A stretch of 22,073 bases of DNA from positions 1 through 22,073 of IMG/VR virus record IMGVR_UViG_3300030110_002599; one strand, 5' to 3'. A program made the position numbers and the translations under genes. Below, piece by piece: positions 8,024 through 15,425 of this stretch; within the stretch, counting starts at the first letter, position 1; each line of letters opens with the position of its first letter. Under the pieces are notes generated by a model, which did no database searches, was not told the DNA's origin, and was given only the letters and a program-made list of their open reading frames with translations. Source of the stretch: a virus.

Positions 8024-8512
8024 ATGGCAGTAGTAAATCCAAACGAAATGTTTTTCACAGCTTTTGAACCAAAAGTTGCCAATAGATTTATAATGTATGT
8101 AGATGGTATACCATCATATATGATCAAAGAAGTAGGTGAGATTAAGGTAGAGCAAGGTGAAATTGTACTTAATCACATTAATACTTATAGAAAAGTAAAA
8201 GGTAAAGCTAAATGGGCTGATGTGTCTATGACATTATATGACCCAATTACACCATCAGGAGCTCAAGCTGTTATGGAGTGGGTAAGATTACACCACGAAT
8301 CAGTAACAGGTAGAGATGGTTATTCTGATTTCTATAAAAAAGATGTAACTATTAATGTACTAGGACCTGTAGGTGATGTAGTATCAGAATGGATATTAAA
8401 AGGTTCATTTATTAAAGATGCAACATTTAAAGGATTTAATTGGGATACTGAAGCGGAAGCTCAAGATGTTTCATTAACTTTAGGAATGGATTACTGCGTA
8501 TTGAATTTCTAA
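8024..8512 (+). CDS. Tail tube protein (gp19-like)
   Basis: A 162-residue protein of the size expected for T4 gp19 (163 residues). It has the tube-protein layout: an N-terminal segment EPKVANRFIMYVDGIPSYMI, a strand-rich core (VEQGEIVLNHINTYRKVKGK), a central WADVSMTLYDPI segment, a helix QAVMEWVRLHHES, and a closing strand pair ending DVSLTLGMDYCVLNF. It forms the inner tube through which DNA passes, polymerising on the baseplate to a length set by the tape measure protein. It directly follows the sheath gene and is followed by a strong terminator, so sheath and tube appear to end one transcription unit. Confidence 0.9.
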   Translation: MAVVNPNEMFFTAFEPKVANRFIMYVDGIPSYMIKEVGEIKVEQGEIVLNHINTYRKVKGKAKWADVSMTLYDPITPSGAQAVMEWVRLHHESVTGRDGYSDFYKKDVTINVLGPVGDVVSEWILKGSFIKDATFKGFNWDTEAEAQDVSLTLGMDYCVLNF

Positions 8513-8538
8513 AAGAAATTTTAAATATATTAAAGAAT

Positions 8539-8565
8539 AGCTTGGCTTCGGTCAAGCTTTTTTTT
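8539..8565 (+). terminator. Intrinsic terminator with UUCG tetraloop
   Basis: AGCTTGGC-TTCG-GTCAAGCT forms an 8-bp stem with one G-U pair and a stable UUCG loop, followed by eight T residues (8558-8565). It lies 27 nt after the tube stop. It would separate the highly expressed sheath/tube unit from the gp26-like/tape measure unit. Confidence 0.92.
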
Positions 8566-8573
8566 ATGTTATA

Positions 8574-8592
8574 TATGTATACACGAAATTAA
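8574..8592 (+). promoter_or_regulatory. Candidate late-promoter motif, divergent copy 4
   Basis: TATGTATACACGAAATTAA begins 39 nt before the start at 8613 and immediately follows the terminator, where a new promoter is needed. It shares TATGTATA with copies 1 and 3 but diverges downstream. Confidence 0.35.
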
Positions 8593-8612
8593 GTTATAAC
8601 TAAATAAAAGAT

Positions 8613-9362
8613 ATGAGTGAAGAAAAATTAAAATTCCCTACTGAAGTAGTTGAATTACCCTCAAATGGTATAGTTTACCCAAAAGACAACCCATTATCAT
8701 CTGGAAAAGTAGAAATGAAATACATGACTGCTAAAGAAGAAGATATTTTAACAAACCAATCATACATTCAAAAAGGTACAGTAATAGATAAATTATTAGA
8801 AGCTTTAATAGTATCAAAAGTAGATTATAAAGATTTAATAGTTGGTGATAAAAATGCTTTATTAATTGCTGCTAGAATATTAGGTTATGGTAGTGAGTAT
8901 GAATTTTCATACAGAAATGAAAAAGTTACAATAGATTTATCATCTTTAGAAAATAAAGAATTTGATAAATCTCAATTTGAACAAGGTAAAAATGAATTTC
9001 CATTTACTTGTCCAAAATCAGAAACAATGCTTACATTTAAACTTTTAACTCACAAAGATGAAACTAAAATTGATAATGAATTAAAAGGTTTAAAGAAAAT
9101 TAATAAAAATGCTTCACCTGAATTATCAACACGTCTTAAACACATGATTGTATCTGTAGATGGTTCTGATGATTCAAAAGATATTAGAAATTTTGTGGAT
9201 AATTACTTCTTAGCACAAGATTCAAGAGCATTTAGAAATTATGTCAGAGATTTTCAACCAGATGTTGATTTGTTAGTTGAAATTGACACATTAGAAGGAG
9301 GAGAGGAGGAGATCTCAGTGCCCATTGGGCTTAACTTTTTTTGGCCTGACACAGACATATAG
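8613..9362 (+). CDS. T4_baseplate/gp26-family protein, probable tail assembly chaperone
   Basis: A 249-residue protein of the T4 gp26 baseplate-hub family. The family signature is visible in the N-terminal VVELPSNGIVYPKDNPLSSG, in MTAKEEDILTNQSYIQKGTVID, in TFKLLTHKDETKID near the middle, and in the C-terminal VPIGLNFFWPD. T4 gp26 is classed as a hub component. Here, however, the gene lies between the tube and tape measure genes and its end overlaps a second ORF in the +1 frame, exactly where other tailed phages keep the G/G-T tail assembly chaperones. I therefore favour a chaperone that coats the tape measure protein. The start is the ATG after an A-rich leader (AAATAAAAGAT). Family call is good; the chaperone role is inference. 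Confidence 0.75.
   Translation: MSEEKLKFPTEVVELPSNGIVYPKDNPLSSGKVEMKYMTAKEEDILTNQSYIQKGTVIDKLLEALIVSKVDYKDLIVGDKNALLIAARILGYGSEYEFSYRNEKVTIDLSSLENKEFDKSQFEQGKNEFPFTCPKSETMLTFKLLTHKDETKIDNELKGLKKINKNASPELSTRLKHMIVSVDGSDDSKDIRNFVDNYFLAQDSRAFRNYVRDFQPDVDLLVEIDTLEGGEEEISVPIGLNFFWPDTDI
9295..9342 (+). promoter_or_regulatory. Candidate programmed +1/-2 ribosomal frameshift signal
   Basis: A purine run (aaggaggagaggaggag, 9295-9311) resembling a strong internal Shine-Dalgarno is followed by a small GCCC-ATT-GGGC stem (9320-9330) and then AAC followed by seven T residues (9336-9342). Slippage on the T run by +1 or -2 moves ribosomes from the gp26-like frame into the downstream ORF before the TAG at 9360. 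Codons here (GAG, GTG, CCC, GGG, CTT) are G/C-rich compared with flanking genes, hinting at selection on the RNA itself. Confidence 0.5.
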
Positions 9363-9645
9363 AGTAAGCTTATTTGCTCAAATTCATGACATAGTATTTC
9401 ATGGTAAGGGTGGTTACGATTGGCATACTATTTATAATATGCCTATATGGTTACGTAATTTTACTTTTCAAAAAATAAATGAGTTTTATGTAGAAGAAAA
9501 CGCTAGAGTTAAAAAAGCCCAAGGAAATAGTGGTAATACTAAATCACTAACTACAGATGGTAAAGTAACAGCTCCTGAATTTCTTAAACATGCTAAAAAA
9601 CAACCCTCAAAACCTACTTATTCAACAAAGGCATCTAAAAAATAG
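9325..9645 (+). CDS. Downstream extension (T-like) ORF, probably made by frameshift from the gp26-like gene
   Basis: This +1-frame ORF is open from just after a TAG at 9292-9294 to the stop at 9643-9645. It has no ATG before 9439, which falls inside its conserved part, and only a TTG at 9325. The protein has a recognisable segment YRVSLFAQIHDIVFHGKGGY followed by WHTIYNMPIWLRNFTFQKI, then a Lys-rich flexible tail. Slippage at 9336-9342 would produce a fusion of about 343 residues, joining the gp26-like protein to this domain. Genes like this next to tape measure genes usually act as the longer tail assembly chaperone. Independent initiation at TTG remains possible; the start coordinate here is nominal. 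Confidence 0.65.
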   Translation: MGLTFFGLTQTYRVSLFAQIHDIVFHGKGGYDWHTIYNMPIWLRNFTFQKINEFYVEENARVKKAQGNSGNTKSLTTDGKVTAPEFLKHAKKQPSKPTYSTKASKK

Positions 9646-9653
9646 ATGCTTTT
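9631..9653 (+). terminator. Weak hairpin plus T4 tract at the end of the T-like ORF
   Basis: GCATCTA and TAGATGC form a 7-bp stem around an AAAAA loop, followed by four T residues. The stop codon TAG lies in the 3' arm. The AT-rich stem and short T tract suggest at most partial termination before the tape measure gene. Confidence 0.4.
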
Positions 9654-9654
9654 G

Positions 9655-9669
9655 ATATTTATAATAAAA
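9655..9669 (+). promoter_or_regulatory. Candidate late-promoter motif, copy 5 (tape measure)
   Basis: ATATTTATAATAAAA lies 22 nt before the tape measure start and right after the weak hairpin. It is identical over these bases to copy 6 before the gene at 12118. Confidence 0.4.
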
Positions 9670-9676
9670 CCCTTTA

Positions 9677-12082
9677 ATGGCTGACAATTTTAAGCAAAAT
9701 AAAAAAAACGCACAAGAGTTTAATAAAGAATTAGGCTATATTGAGGATCAAATTCTTAATATAGCTGCTTCCTTATCTGGTGCAGTTAAAGATGCTCTTG
9801 AAGATTTAAAGGATGAAGGAAAGCAAGTTGGTGAAATATTAGTAAATAAAGTTGATAAAGGGATAAAATCATTAGCTAAAGGACTTGATCTTACATTAAG
9901 AAACCAAATAAAACTAGAAAAAGGGTTGTTAAGTTCTGCTGACATCTCTCAGCAATTATTAGATAATGAAGCAAAAAAGCAAGGTGTCCTTAATGGAATT
10001 CAACAATTAGTAGATCAGAAATTACTTAAAGATGGCGAGGAAGCTAAGCTGAAGGCTGAACTTAATGAAGCTATGAAATTTAGTAATGATTTATTAAAAC
10101 AACAATTAGCAGAAGCAACAGAGATTGAAAAAAAAATGGGTGCTATCGGGGGAATAGTAAAAGGGATTTCCAAAATCCCCATAATTGGAGAATTAATTAA
10201 TGCTGATGAAATACTAGGAAAAATCCAAGCAAAAGCAGCTAAAACAGAAGGAGCTTTTGCAGGACTTGAAATAGCAGCTTTTGGAATTGGGCAAATATTA
10301 GGTAGTGCTTTTGAAACTTTAACTGACCCAACAGTTATATTTACCGGTCTTTTAAAAGCAGCAGGAGAAATTTCAAAACAACAAAAAGAATTTAGATCCT
10401 TAACAGGACAAAATGTAGATATAACTAATGCTTTAGGTGCAGAATTTGTTACAACAGGTGAATATATAAAAGCAGCAACAGAGTTATCTAAAGAATTAGG
10501 AGTTAATGCTGCAGTTGTATTCTCTCCTGAAACAATTAAAGAGGTAGCAGAATTAACTGAAAATATGGGATTAGGTGCTCATGAAGCAGCCCAATTAGCT
10601 AAATTTGCTAAAATATCTGGTAAACCTCTATCAGAAGTTACAGCTAATGTAGAGGCATCATTTAAATCTTTTGTTGGGCAGAATAATACAGCTATGAATT
10701 TTGCAGATGTAATGAATGACGTAGGAAGTGTTTCAGCAGCTACTTCATTATCATTAGGTAGTTCAGCAGAAGCAGTACAAGAAGCTGCTATGCAAGCTAG
10801 AAAATTAGGTTTATCTTTAGAACAAGTAGATCAAATAGCAGGTTCAATATTAGATTTTGAATCTTCTATTCAGGCAGAAATGGAAGCTGAATTACTTACA
10901 GGTAAACAATTAAATTTAGATAGAGCTAGAGCACTAGCACTTAATAATGATTTAGCAGGTTTATCTGAAGAAATAGGTAATAATACAGAAATATTAGCAG
11001 CATTTTCATCTGGTAATAGAATACAACAAGAAGCTACAGCTAAAGCTTTAGGTATGAGTAGAGAAGAAGTTGCTAAAATGATCTACAACCAAAAACTACA
11101 AAATAATTTATCAGATGAACAAGCAGCAAAAGCAGCAGGTATATCTTTAGAAGAAGCAAAACGATTAAGTATACAACAACAGATAGAAAAATCAGTAGCT
11201 AAAATAACTGAAGCATTAGCTGGTCCTTTAACATTAGTAGCAGATTTATTATCAAATACAGCAGTTCTTTATCTTACAGTAACAGCTATTGGAGCTTCTT
11301 TAGCAACTAAAGCAGCTCCTGCTTTAAAAAGTATGGCTAAAAATATGTTTGATTTAGGTAAAGGAGCCCTAACTTATGTTAAAAACTTAATGAAAGGACA
11401 AGGTATACTTGGTTCTTTAAAAGGAGCAGGAGGAGATGGTAAAGCTGGTGATGTAATGGAAAAAGTAACAAAGTCAACATCAAAAATAAAACCAGGAGCT
11501 GGAAAAATGATACAAAGCTTTCTTACAGGACTTGGAAAAGGTCTATCAGCTCTTGGTAAAGCTGTAATGGGTCCACAAGCAGTAGGTATAGCAATAGGTA
11601 TAGGTTTAGTATCCGTAGGAGTAATAGCTTTAGGAGCAGCTTTAGGATTAGCAGCCCCAGCAATAAAAGCATTTGGTACTGTAGTAACTGCAGTATTTGA
11701 AGGTATAGGTTCTATAATAACAGCAGTAGCAGATGGATTTGTTAAAATAATGGAAGCAGTTTCAATGGAAAATATTACTCCAATGTTACTATTAGGACCT
11801 GCATTATTTGGTATTGCAGGAGGACTTTTAGCTATAGGATTAGCTGGATTAACAGCTTTACCTGTATTAGCTGGTTTAGGAGCTTTAGCTTTAGTAGCTA
11901 CTCCATTACTTGAATTAGCTGGTGTATTTGGTGGGGGAGATGGAGGAGGAGGAGATGATACTTCTCAAATAGTCGAAAAATTAGATAAATTAATAGCCGT
12001 GGTAGAAAAAGGAGGTAATGTTTATATGGATGGTAATAAAGTAGGAAAGAGCTTAGTAATTGCATCTTCTGGAATAGGTTAA
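9677..12082 (+). CDS. Tail tape measure protein
   Basis: An 801-residue protein with the usual tape measure plan. There is a long helical, charged N-terminal region (residues ~10-150), Ala/Leu/Glu-rich helices through ~520, two hydrophobic stretches near residues 635-665 and 700-750 (VGIAIGIGLVSVGVIALG and LLLGPALFGIAGGLLAIGL), and a small closing strand domain GNVYMDGNKVGKSLV after a Gly/Asp-rich linker. It sets tail length and is ejected ahead of the DNA; the hydrophobic segments may help cross the host membrane. Position after the candidate chaperone pair supports the call. T4's counterpart gp29 is about 590 residues, so a somewhat longer tail is expected if scaling holds. Sequence similarity to gp29 itself was not evident by eye. 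Confidence 0.88.
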   Translation: MADNFKQNKKNAQEFNKELGYIEDQILNIAASLSGAVKDALEDLKDEGKQVGEILVNKVDKGIKSLAKGLDLTLRNQIKLEKGLLSSADISQQLLDNEAKKQGVLNGIQQLVDQKLLKDGEEAKLKAELNEAMKFSNDLLKQQLAEATEIEKKMGAIGGIVKGISKIPIIGELINADEILGKIQAKAAKTEGAFAGLEIAAFGIGQILGSAFETLTDPTVIFTGLLKAAGEISKQQKEFRSLTGQNVDITNALGAEFVTTGEYIKAATELSKELGVNAAVVFSPETIKEVAELTENMGLGAHEAAQLAKFAKISGKPLSEVTANVEASFKSFVGQNNTAMNFADVMNDVGSVSAATSLSLGSSAEAVQEAAMQARKLGLSLEQVDQIAGSILDFESSIQAEMEAELLTGKQLNLDRARALALNNDLAGLSEEIGNNTEILAAFSSGNRIQQEATAKALGMSREEVAKMIYNQKLQNNLSDEQAAKAAGISLEEAKRLSIQQQIEKSVAKITEALAGPLTLVADLLSNTAVLYLTVTAIGASLATKAAPALKSMAKNMFDLGKGALTYVKNLMKGQGILGSLKGAGGDGKAGDVMEKVTKSTSKIKPGAGKMIQSFLTGLGKGLSALGKAVMGPQAVGIAIGIGLVSVGVIALGAALGLAAPAIKAFGTVVTAVFEGIGSIITAVADGFVKIMEAVSMENITPMLLLGPALFGIAGGLLAIGLAGLTALPVLAGLGALALVATPLLELAGVFGGGDGGGGDDTSQIVEKLDKLIAVVEKGGNVYMDGNKVGKSLVIASSGIG

Positions 12083-12099
12083 TATTTATAATAAAATAA
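12082..12099 (+). promoter_or_regulatory. Candidate late-promoter motif, copy 6
   Basis: ATATTTATAATAAAATAA starts at the last base of the tape measure stop codon and lies 36 nt before the next start. It would drive the baseplate genes downstream. Confidence 0.4.
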
Positions 12100-12117
12100 C
12101 AATTTAAATTAAAAATT

Positions 12118-12513
12118 ATGGCACAATCATTAAGGAATAAATTTGACTCAGAGGGATCAAGATTAGGATATCCTATATCACCAGCTTCTCCTCAACCTAT
12201 GGCTCCGTCACCATCGTTGCCATCAACAATGCATAATAAATACTCATTAGAAAATGATCCATCGGAATTATTAGTATCTCCAAGATATGATAATACTGGT
12301 ACAACTGTACCTTATCCTCAACCTACTAAATTAAAACCTCTTGGAGGCCCTTCAAATAATTTAGCAGCAGCTGCAGGATTTGAAGTATATAATAATCAAC
12401 AAACATATGATGATTTTATATTAAATCAAGGTGCAGGAGGTGCATTAGCAGCAGCTAGATTTCAAGGAACTGGAGATACCTTCTTAGGTACTTTAGCTAG
12501 TAATTCTAATTAA
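12118..12513 (+). CDS. Unknown Pro/Ser-rich tail-module protein
   Basis: A 131-residue protein with no family I recognise. The first ~45 residues are rich in Pro and Ser (YPISPASPQPMAPSPSLPS) and look disordered. A second Pro-containing segment (TVPYPQPTKLKPLGGPS) follows, then an Ala/Gly-rich C-terminus (NLAAAAGFEVYNN, GAGGALAAARFQGTG) that may be short helices. There is no signal peptide, membrane segment or cysteine. It lies between the tape measure and the large baseplate gene, with a promoter-like motif upstream and a 30-nt gap downstream. In T4 the corresponding place holds tube-cap genes; a linker or assembly factor of the baseplate is possible, from position only. Confidence 0.65.
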   Translation: MAQSLRNKFDSEGSRLGYPISPASPQPMAPSPSLPSTMHNKYSLENDPSELLVSPRYDNTGTTVPYPQPTKLKPLGGPSNNLAAAAGFEVYNNQQTYDDFILNQGAGGALAAARFQGTGDTFLGTLASNSN

Positions 12514-12543
12514 AAATAGTATTATATTAAATAACATCCAATT

Positions 12544-15096
12544 ATGATAATAAATTCAACTACAGAATTAAATAAGTTGAAATTTACTACTAATGGAAGT
12601 GACAGGCAAAATAGTGCGTGGAGTGGTCAACCTTTCATACCGAAAGATATACCAAATGTTGAATATGACAACCCAAACCAAACTTTTCAATCTATGGAAG
12701 GTTTACCACCAGAGCCTGCTGCATTAGGTGGTATTGATTTCTTTTTAAGAGGCGGTATATTAGCAACTACTAACGCTGAGGATGATGTTAGTAGATTAAC
12801 TAAATTACTGTTTGATACGAAATCACCTAATGGTTTTGAGTTTATAGCTAAACAAAATGTACTATCTCGTCAGAGTGTAAAAACAGAAGCTACCTTTGGA
12901 GGTGGTTATGGTTTTGGATTAATTAATCAAGGTTTATACTTACCTACTAGTACATTACTACAGACTGGTTTAGCTCCAATTGCACCTGGATCTATTAATT
13001 TATTTGGAGTAAATCCTGTAACTGATAATGTTCCTTTAAGAATAACAGATGGTGATCCTAGAAGAATAGGTAGTGGTGGTATAAATAGTTATTTTGGAAC
13101 TGTTAATGCACAAAATATTGGTAGTGGGGGAGAACAAGCAAATAGATTAGTTTTATTACAAAATGCTGTTAGTACAGGTAAACAAGAAAAAACAGCAGGT
13201 GGAAGAATACTTTTAGGGGGAAGAGGAAATAAATTTATAACAAGATATGGTGGAGGACCTAATTCAATAGGGGGAACAGTTGGTAGAACTACAATCCCAT
13301 TTACAGATCAAAGAACAGGAGTAAATAATCCTAAAGTAAAATCAACTACTCTTGGGTTTTACAATTCTAAAAATTTAGTAAATTTTGATTTTCAACTAGT
13401 TGATCAAACTTTTGATCAATTTTTACAAGCACCACTTATTGGGGAGGCTACTAATGTAATTAATTATGTACCATCTAAAGGTAATTATTCAGCTTTTAAA
13501 CGCCCTGCTACAACAGACACATTTAGTTATGATGTTAATGATGCTAGCAATCCAGGAGTTTCTTTAGAATATATTAATAAAGATAGATATGATTTAACTA
13601 GTAGATTTGGGGGCTTTTTTACTAATGAAAATTGGGTAGGAAGAGATATACTAGTTATAGATAATGACTTTGATAAAACATCTAAATTTAAAAATGACTT
13701 CGGCCCTGATAATTATTCAGGATTAAATAGTTATTCTCCAACTATTGAAGGAGGTTTAAATGTAAATAATACAAATATTGGACAAGTAATAAGAGGAAAT
13801 TTATTTAAATCCTCAGTTAGTAATAAATTTGTTGAAATCTTCCCAAAAGAAGCTTTATCAATAATGGGGGAATTAGATGGGGGTATTGCAGCTTTTCTTC
13901 CAAAAGAATTAGAAGCACTTGGTGCTCCTAATGATTATTTTTTCCAACCTGAAGGATTTAAAAATCCTCAAACTTTTAATTCAAATGTATACTCATCTCC
14001 TTTAGAATCAGATACAGAAATTATTAAAAAAGGTAATACTTTTGTACAAACACAAACACAATTATATGAAAATAATTTAAGCTCACAAGGTAATAATACA
14101 GGAATAAAAAACCCTAAAGATTTTAGAAAATTAACTACTGCAGGAACTTTTGGTAATATTAATTTAAACCCTAATTCTCCTACAGGTGGTAATATTAGTG
14201 CTAATGAACAAATGAAAAAACAGTTAAAATCCTCAAAGATTTTATCATTAGCACCAGATTATAGGACTAAAAATCAAAATAATAGAATAAATATGGGGGA
14301 TCCTGGACAAGAAGCAGGTATAACATTACCTAATACCCCAGGACAAACAGTTAACCCAGTTAAAAATGTTTTAAATTATGGAGTGGCAGCTAATACTTTA
14401 CAAGCTTTAGATAAACTTACAGCTTTACCAATGTATTCTGGTTCTCAAGTAAATCAAACACTAGCAACAAGTGACTCAGTTAATTTTAATATAGCTGTTA
14501 TGAATTTTGAAAATCCTTCTCAAAATACATACATACATTTTAGAGCATTTATTAACGAATTTACTGATAATTACACAGCTAATTGGGATCCTGTTAAATA
14601 TGTAGGTAGAGGAGAAGAATTATATAACTACCAAGGGTTTGGAAGAGAAATTTCAATGGGTTGGACAGTTTATGCTCAGTCAAAAGCTGAATTAATTCCA
14701 ATGTATAAAAAATTAAATTATTTAGCATCATCTTTAGCACCTGATTATAGTAGTGGTGGTTATATGAGAGGAAATATAGTAAGATTAACAATGGGAGGTT
14801 ATTTATATGACCAACCAGGTATTATAACAGGATTAAGCTATGGAATACCTGAAGAATCCCCTTGGGAAATAGCAATTAATGAAAATGGTGAAGAAGATAC
14901 ATCTGTTAAACAAATGCCTCATATGATACAAGTAACAGGATTTCAATTTATACCAATACAGAAATTTGTCCCTGCAAAAGCAAATGATTTAGTTAATCCA
15001 ACACAAAAATACATAGCATTAGCTAATTCTGCTGGTAGTACTAATTACTCAGATGTATATAAAAGCTATGAAAATACAGGAGCACCAGTAGCATAA
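12544..15096 (+). CDS. Large baseplate protein, possible tube initiator/cap
   Basis: An 850-residue protein rich in Asn, Gly, Thr and Phe, without a signal peptide or membrane segment. Residues ~1-620 are unfamiliar and contain many short Gly/Asn loops. The C-terminal ~200 residues are more ordered: a YIHFRAFINEFTDNYTANW strand segment, VKYVGRGEELYNYQGFGRE, then MGWTVYAQSKAELIPMYKKL and a helix LNYLASSLAPDY. This resembles the tube-like fold of proteins that start or cap the tail tube at the baseplate. The gene follows the tape measure region, where T4 has gp48 and gp54, and ends 3 nt before the LysM-like wedge gene. The structural role is likely; the exact T4 equivalent is a guess. Confidence 0.65.
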   Translation: MIINSTTELNKLKFTTNGSDRQNSAWSGQPFIPKDIPNVEYDNPNQTFQSMEGLPPEPAALGGIDFFLRGGILATTNAEDDVSRLTKLLFDTKSPNGFEFIAKQNVLSRQSVKTEATFGGGYGFGLINQGLYLPTSTLLQTGLAPIAPGSINLFGVNPVTDNVPLRITDGDPRRIGSGGINSYFGTVNAQNIGSGGEQANRLVLLQNAVSTGKQEKTAGGRILLGGRGNKFITRYGGGPNSIGGTVGRTTIPFTDQRTGVNNPKVKSTTLGFYNSKNLVNFDFQLVDQTFDQFLQAPLIGEATNVINYVPSKGNYSAFKRPATTDTFSYDVNDASNPGVSLEYINKDRYDLTSRFGGFFTNENWVGRDILVIDNDFDKTSKFKNDFGPDNYSGLNSYSPTIEGGLNVNNTNIGQVIRGNLFKSSVSNKFVEIFPKEALSIMGELDGGIAAFLPKELEALGAPNDYFFQPEGFKNPQTFNSNVYSSPLESDTEIIKKGNTFVQTQTQLYENNLSSQGNNTGIKNPKDFRKLTTAGTFGNINLNPNSPTGGNISANEQMKKQLKSSKILSLAPDYRTKNQNNRINMGDPGQEAGITLPNTPGQTVNPVKNVLNYGVAANTLQALDKLTALPMYSGSQVNQTLATSDSVNFNIAVMNFENPSQNTYIHFRAFINEFTDNYTANWDPVKYVGRGEELYNYQGFGREISMGWTVYAQSKAELIPMYKKLNYLASSLAPDYSSGGYMRGNIVRLTMGGYLYDQPGIITGLSYGIPEESPWEIAINENGEEDTSVKQMPHMIQVTGFQFIPIQKFVPAKANDLVNPTQKYIALANSAGSTNYSDVYKSYENTGAPVA

Positions 15097-15099
15097 ATT

Positions 15100-15423
15100 A
15101 TGAATAGATACGAAACCATACAAGAAATAAGAAATAAAAATCCATACGTTGGAACTATAGGAGATGAATATTATGACACAGTTTATTATCCTGAGGTTGG
15201 AGCTAGCGAATCAGATATTTATGTTGAGACAGAATTTGGTGATAGATTAGATGCTTTAGCATATCAATTTTACGGAGATACTACTTTGTATTGGATAATA
15301 GCAATAAGAAATCCTAATAAAGTTAATTTTGGTTCAATTTATTTGTCACCTGGTTCACAAATAGCAATTCCTCAAAACATTGGAGAAATAATAGATGAAT
15401 ACAGGAACTTAAATGAGTTGTAA
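15100..15423 (+). CDS. LysM-like baseplate wedge protein (gp53-type)
   Basis: A 107-residue protein. Its core is LysM-like: FGDRLDALAYQFYGDTTLYW (residues ~47-66), IIAIRNPNK and YLSPGSQIAIP. This is the pattern of the small LysM baseplate proteins of contractile tails, including the N-terminal part of T4 gp53. In the baseplate such domains hold the inner wedge to the central hub rather than bind cell wall in solution. T4 gp53 is about 196 residues, so this version carries little beyond the LysM core. It lies 3 nt after the large baseplate gene and 2 nt before the hub gene, in a clearly co-transcribed run. Confidence 0.75.
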   Translation: MNRYETIQEIRNKNPYVGTIGDEYYDTVYYPEVGASESDIYVETEFGDRLDALAYQFYGDTTLYWIIAIRNPNKVNFGSIYLSPGSQIAIPQNIGEIIDEYRNLNEL

Positions 15424-15425
15424 AA

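Noticed and set aside
7546-8127. Minus-strand ORFs around the end of the sheath and start of the tube genes
   Set aside because: Short, overlap firmly identified genes, low-complexity hydrophobic products, no initiation signals.
9336-9342. Sequencing error (indel in the T run) splitting one gene into two
   Set aside because: Possible in principle, but the first ORF ends soon after the shift with the family's usual FFWPD terminus, and gene order matches known frameshifted chaperones. Kept as an alternative to test with reads.
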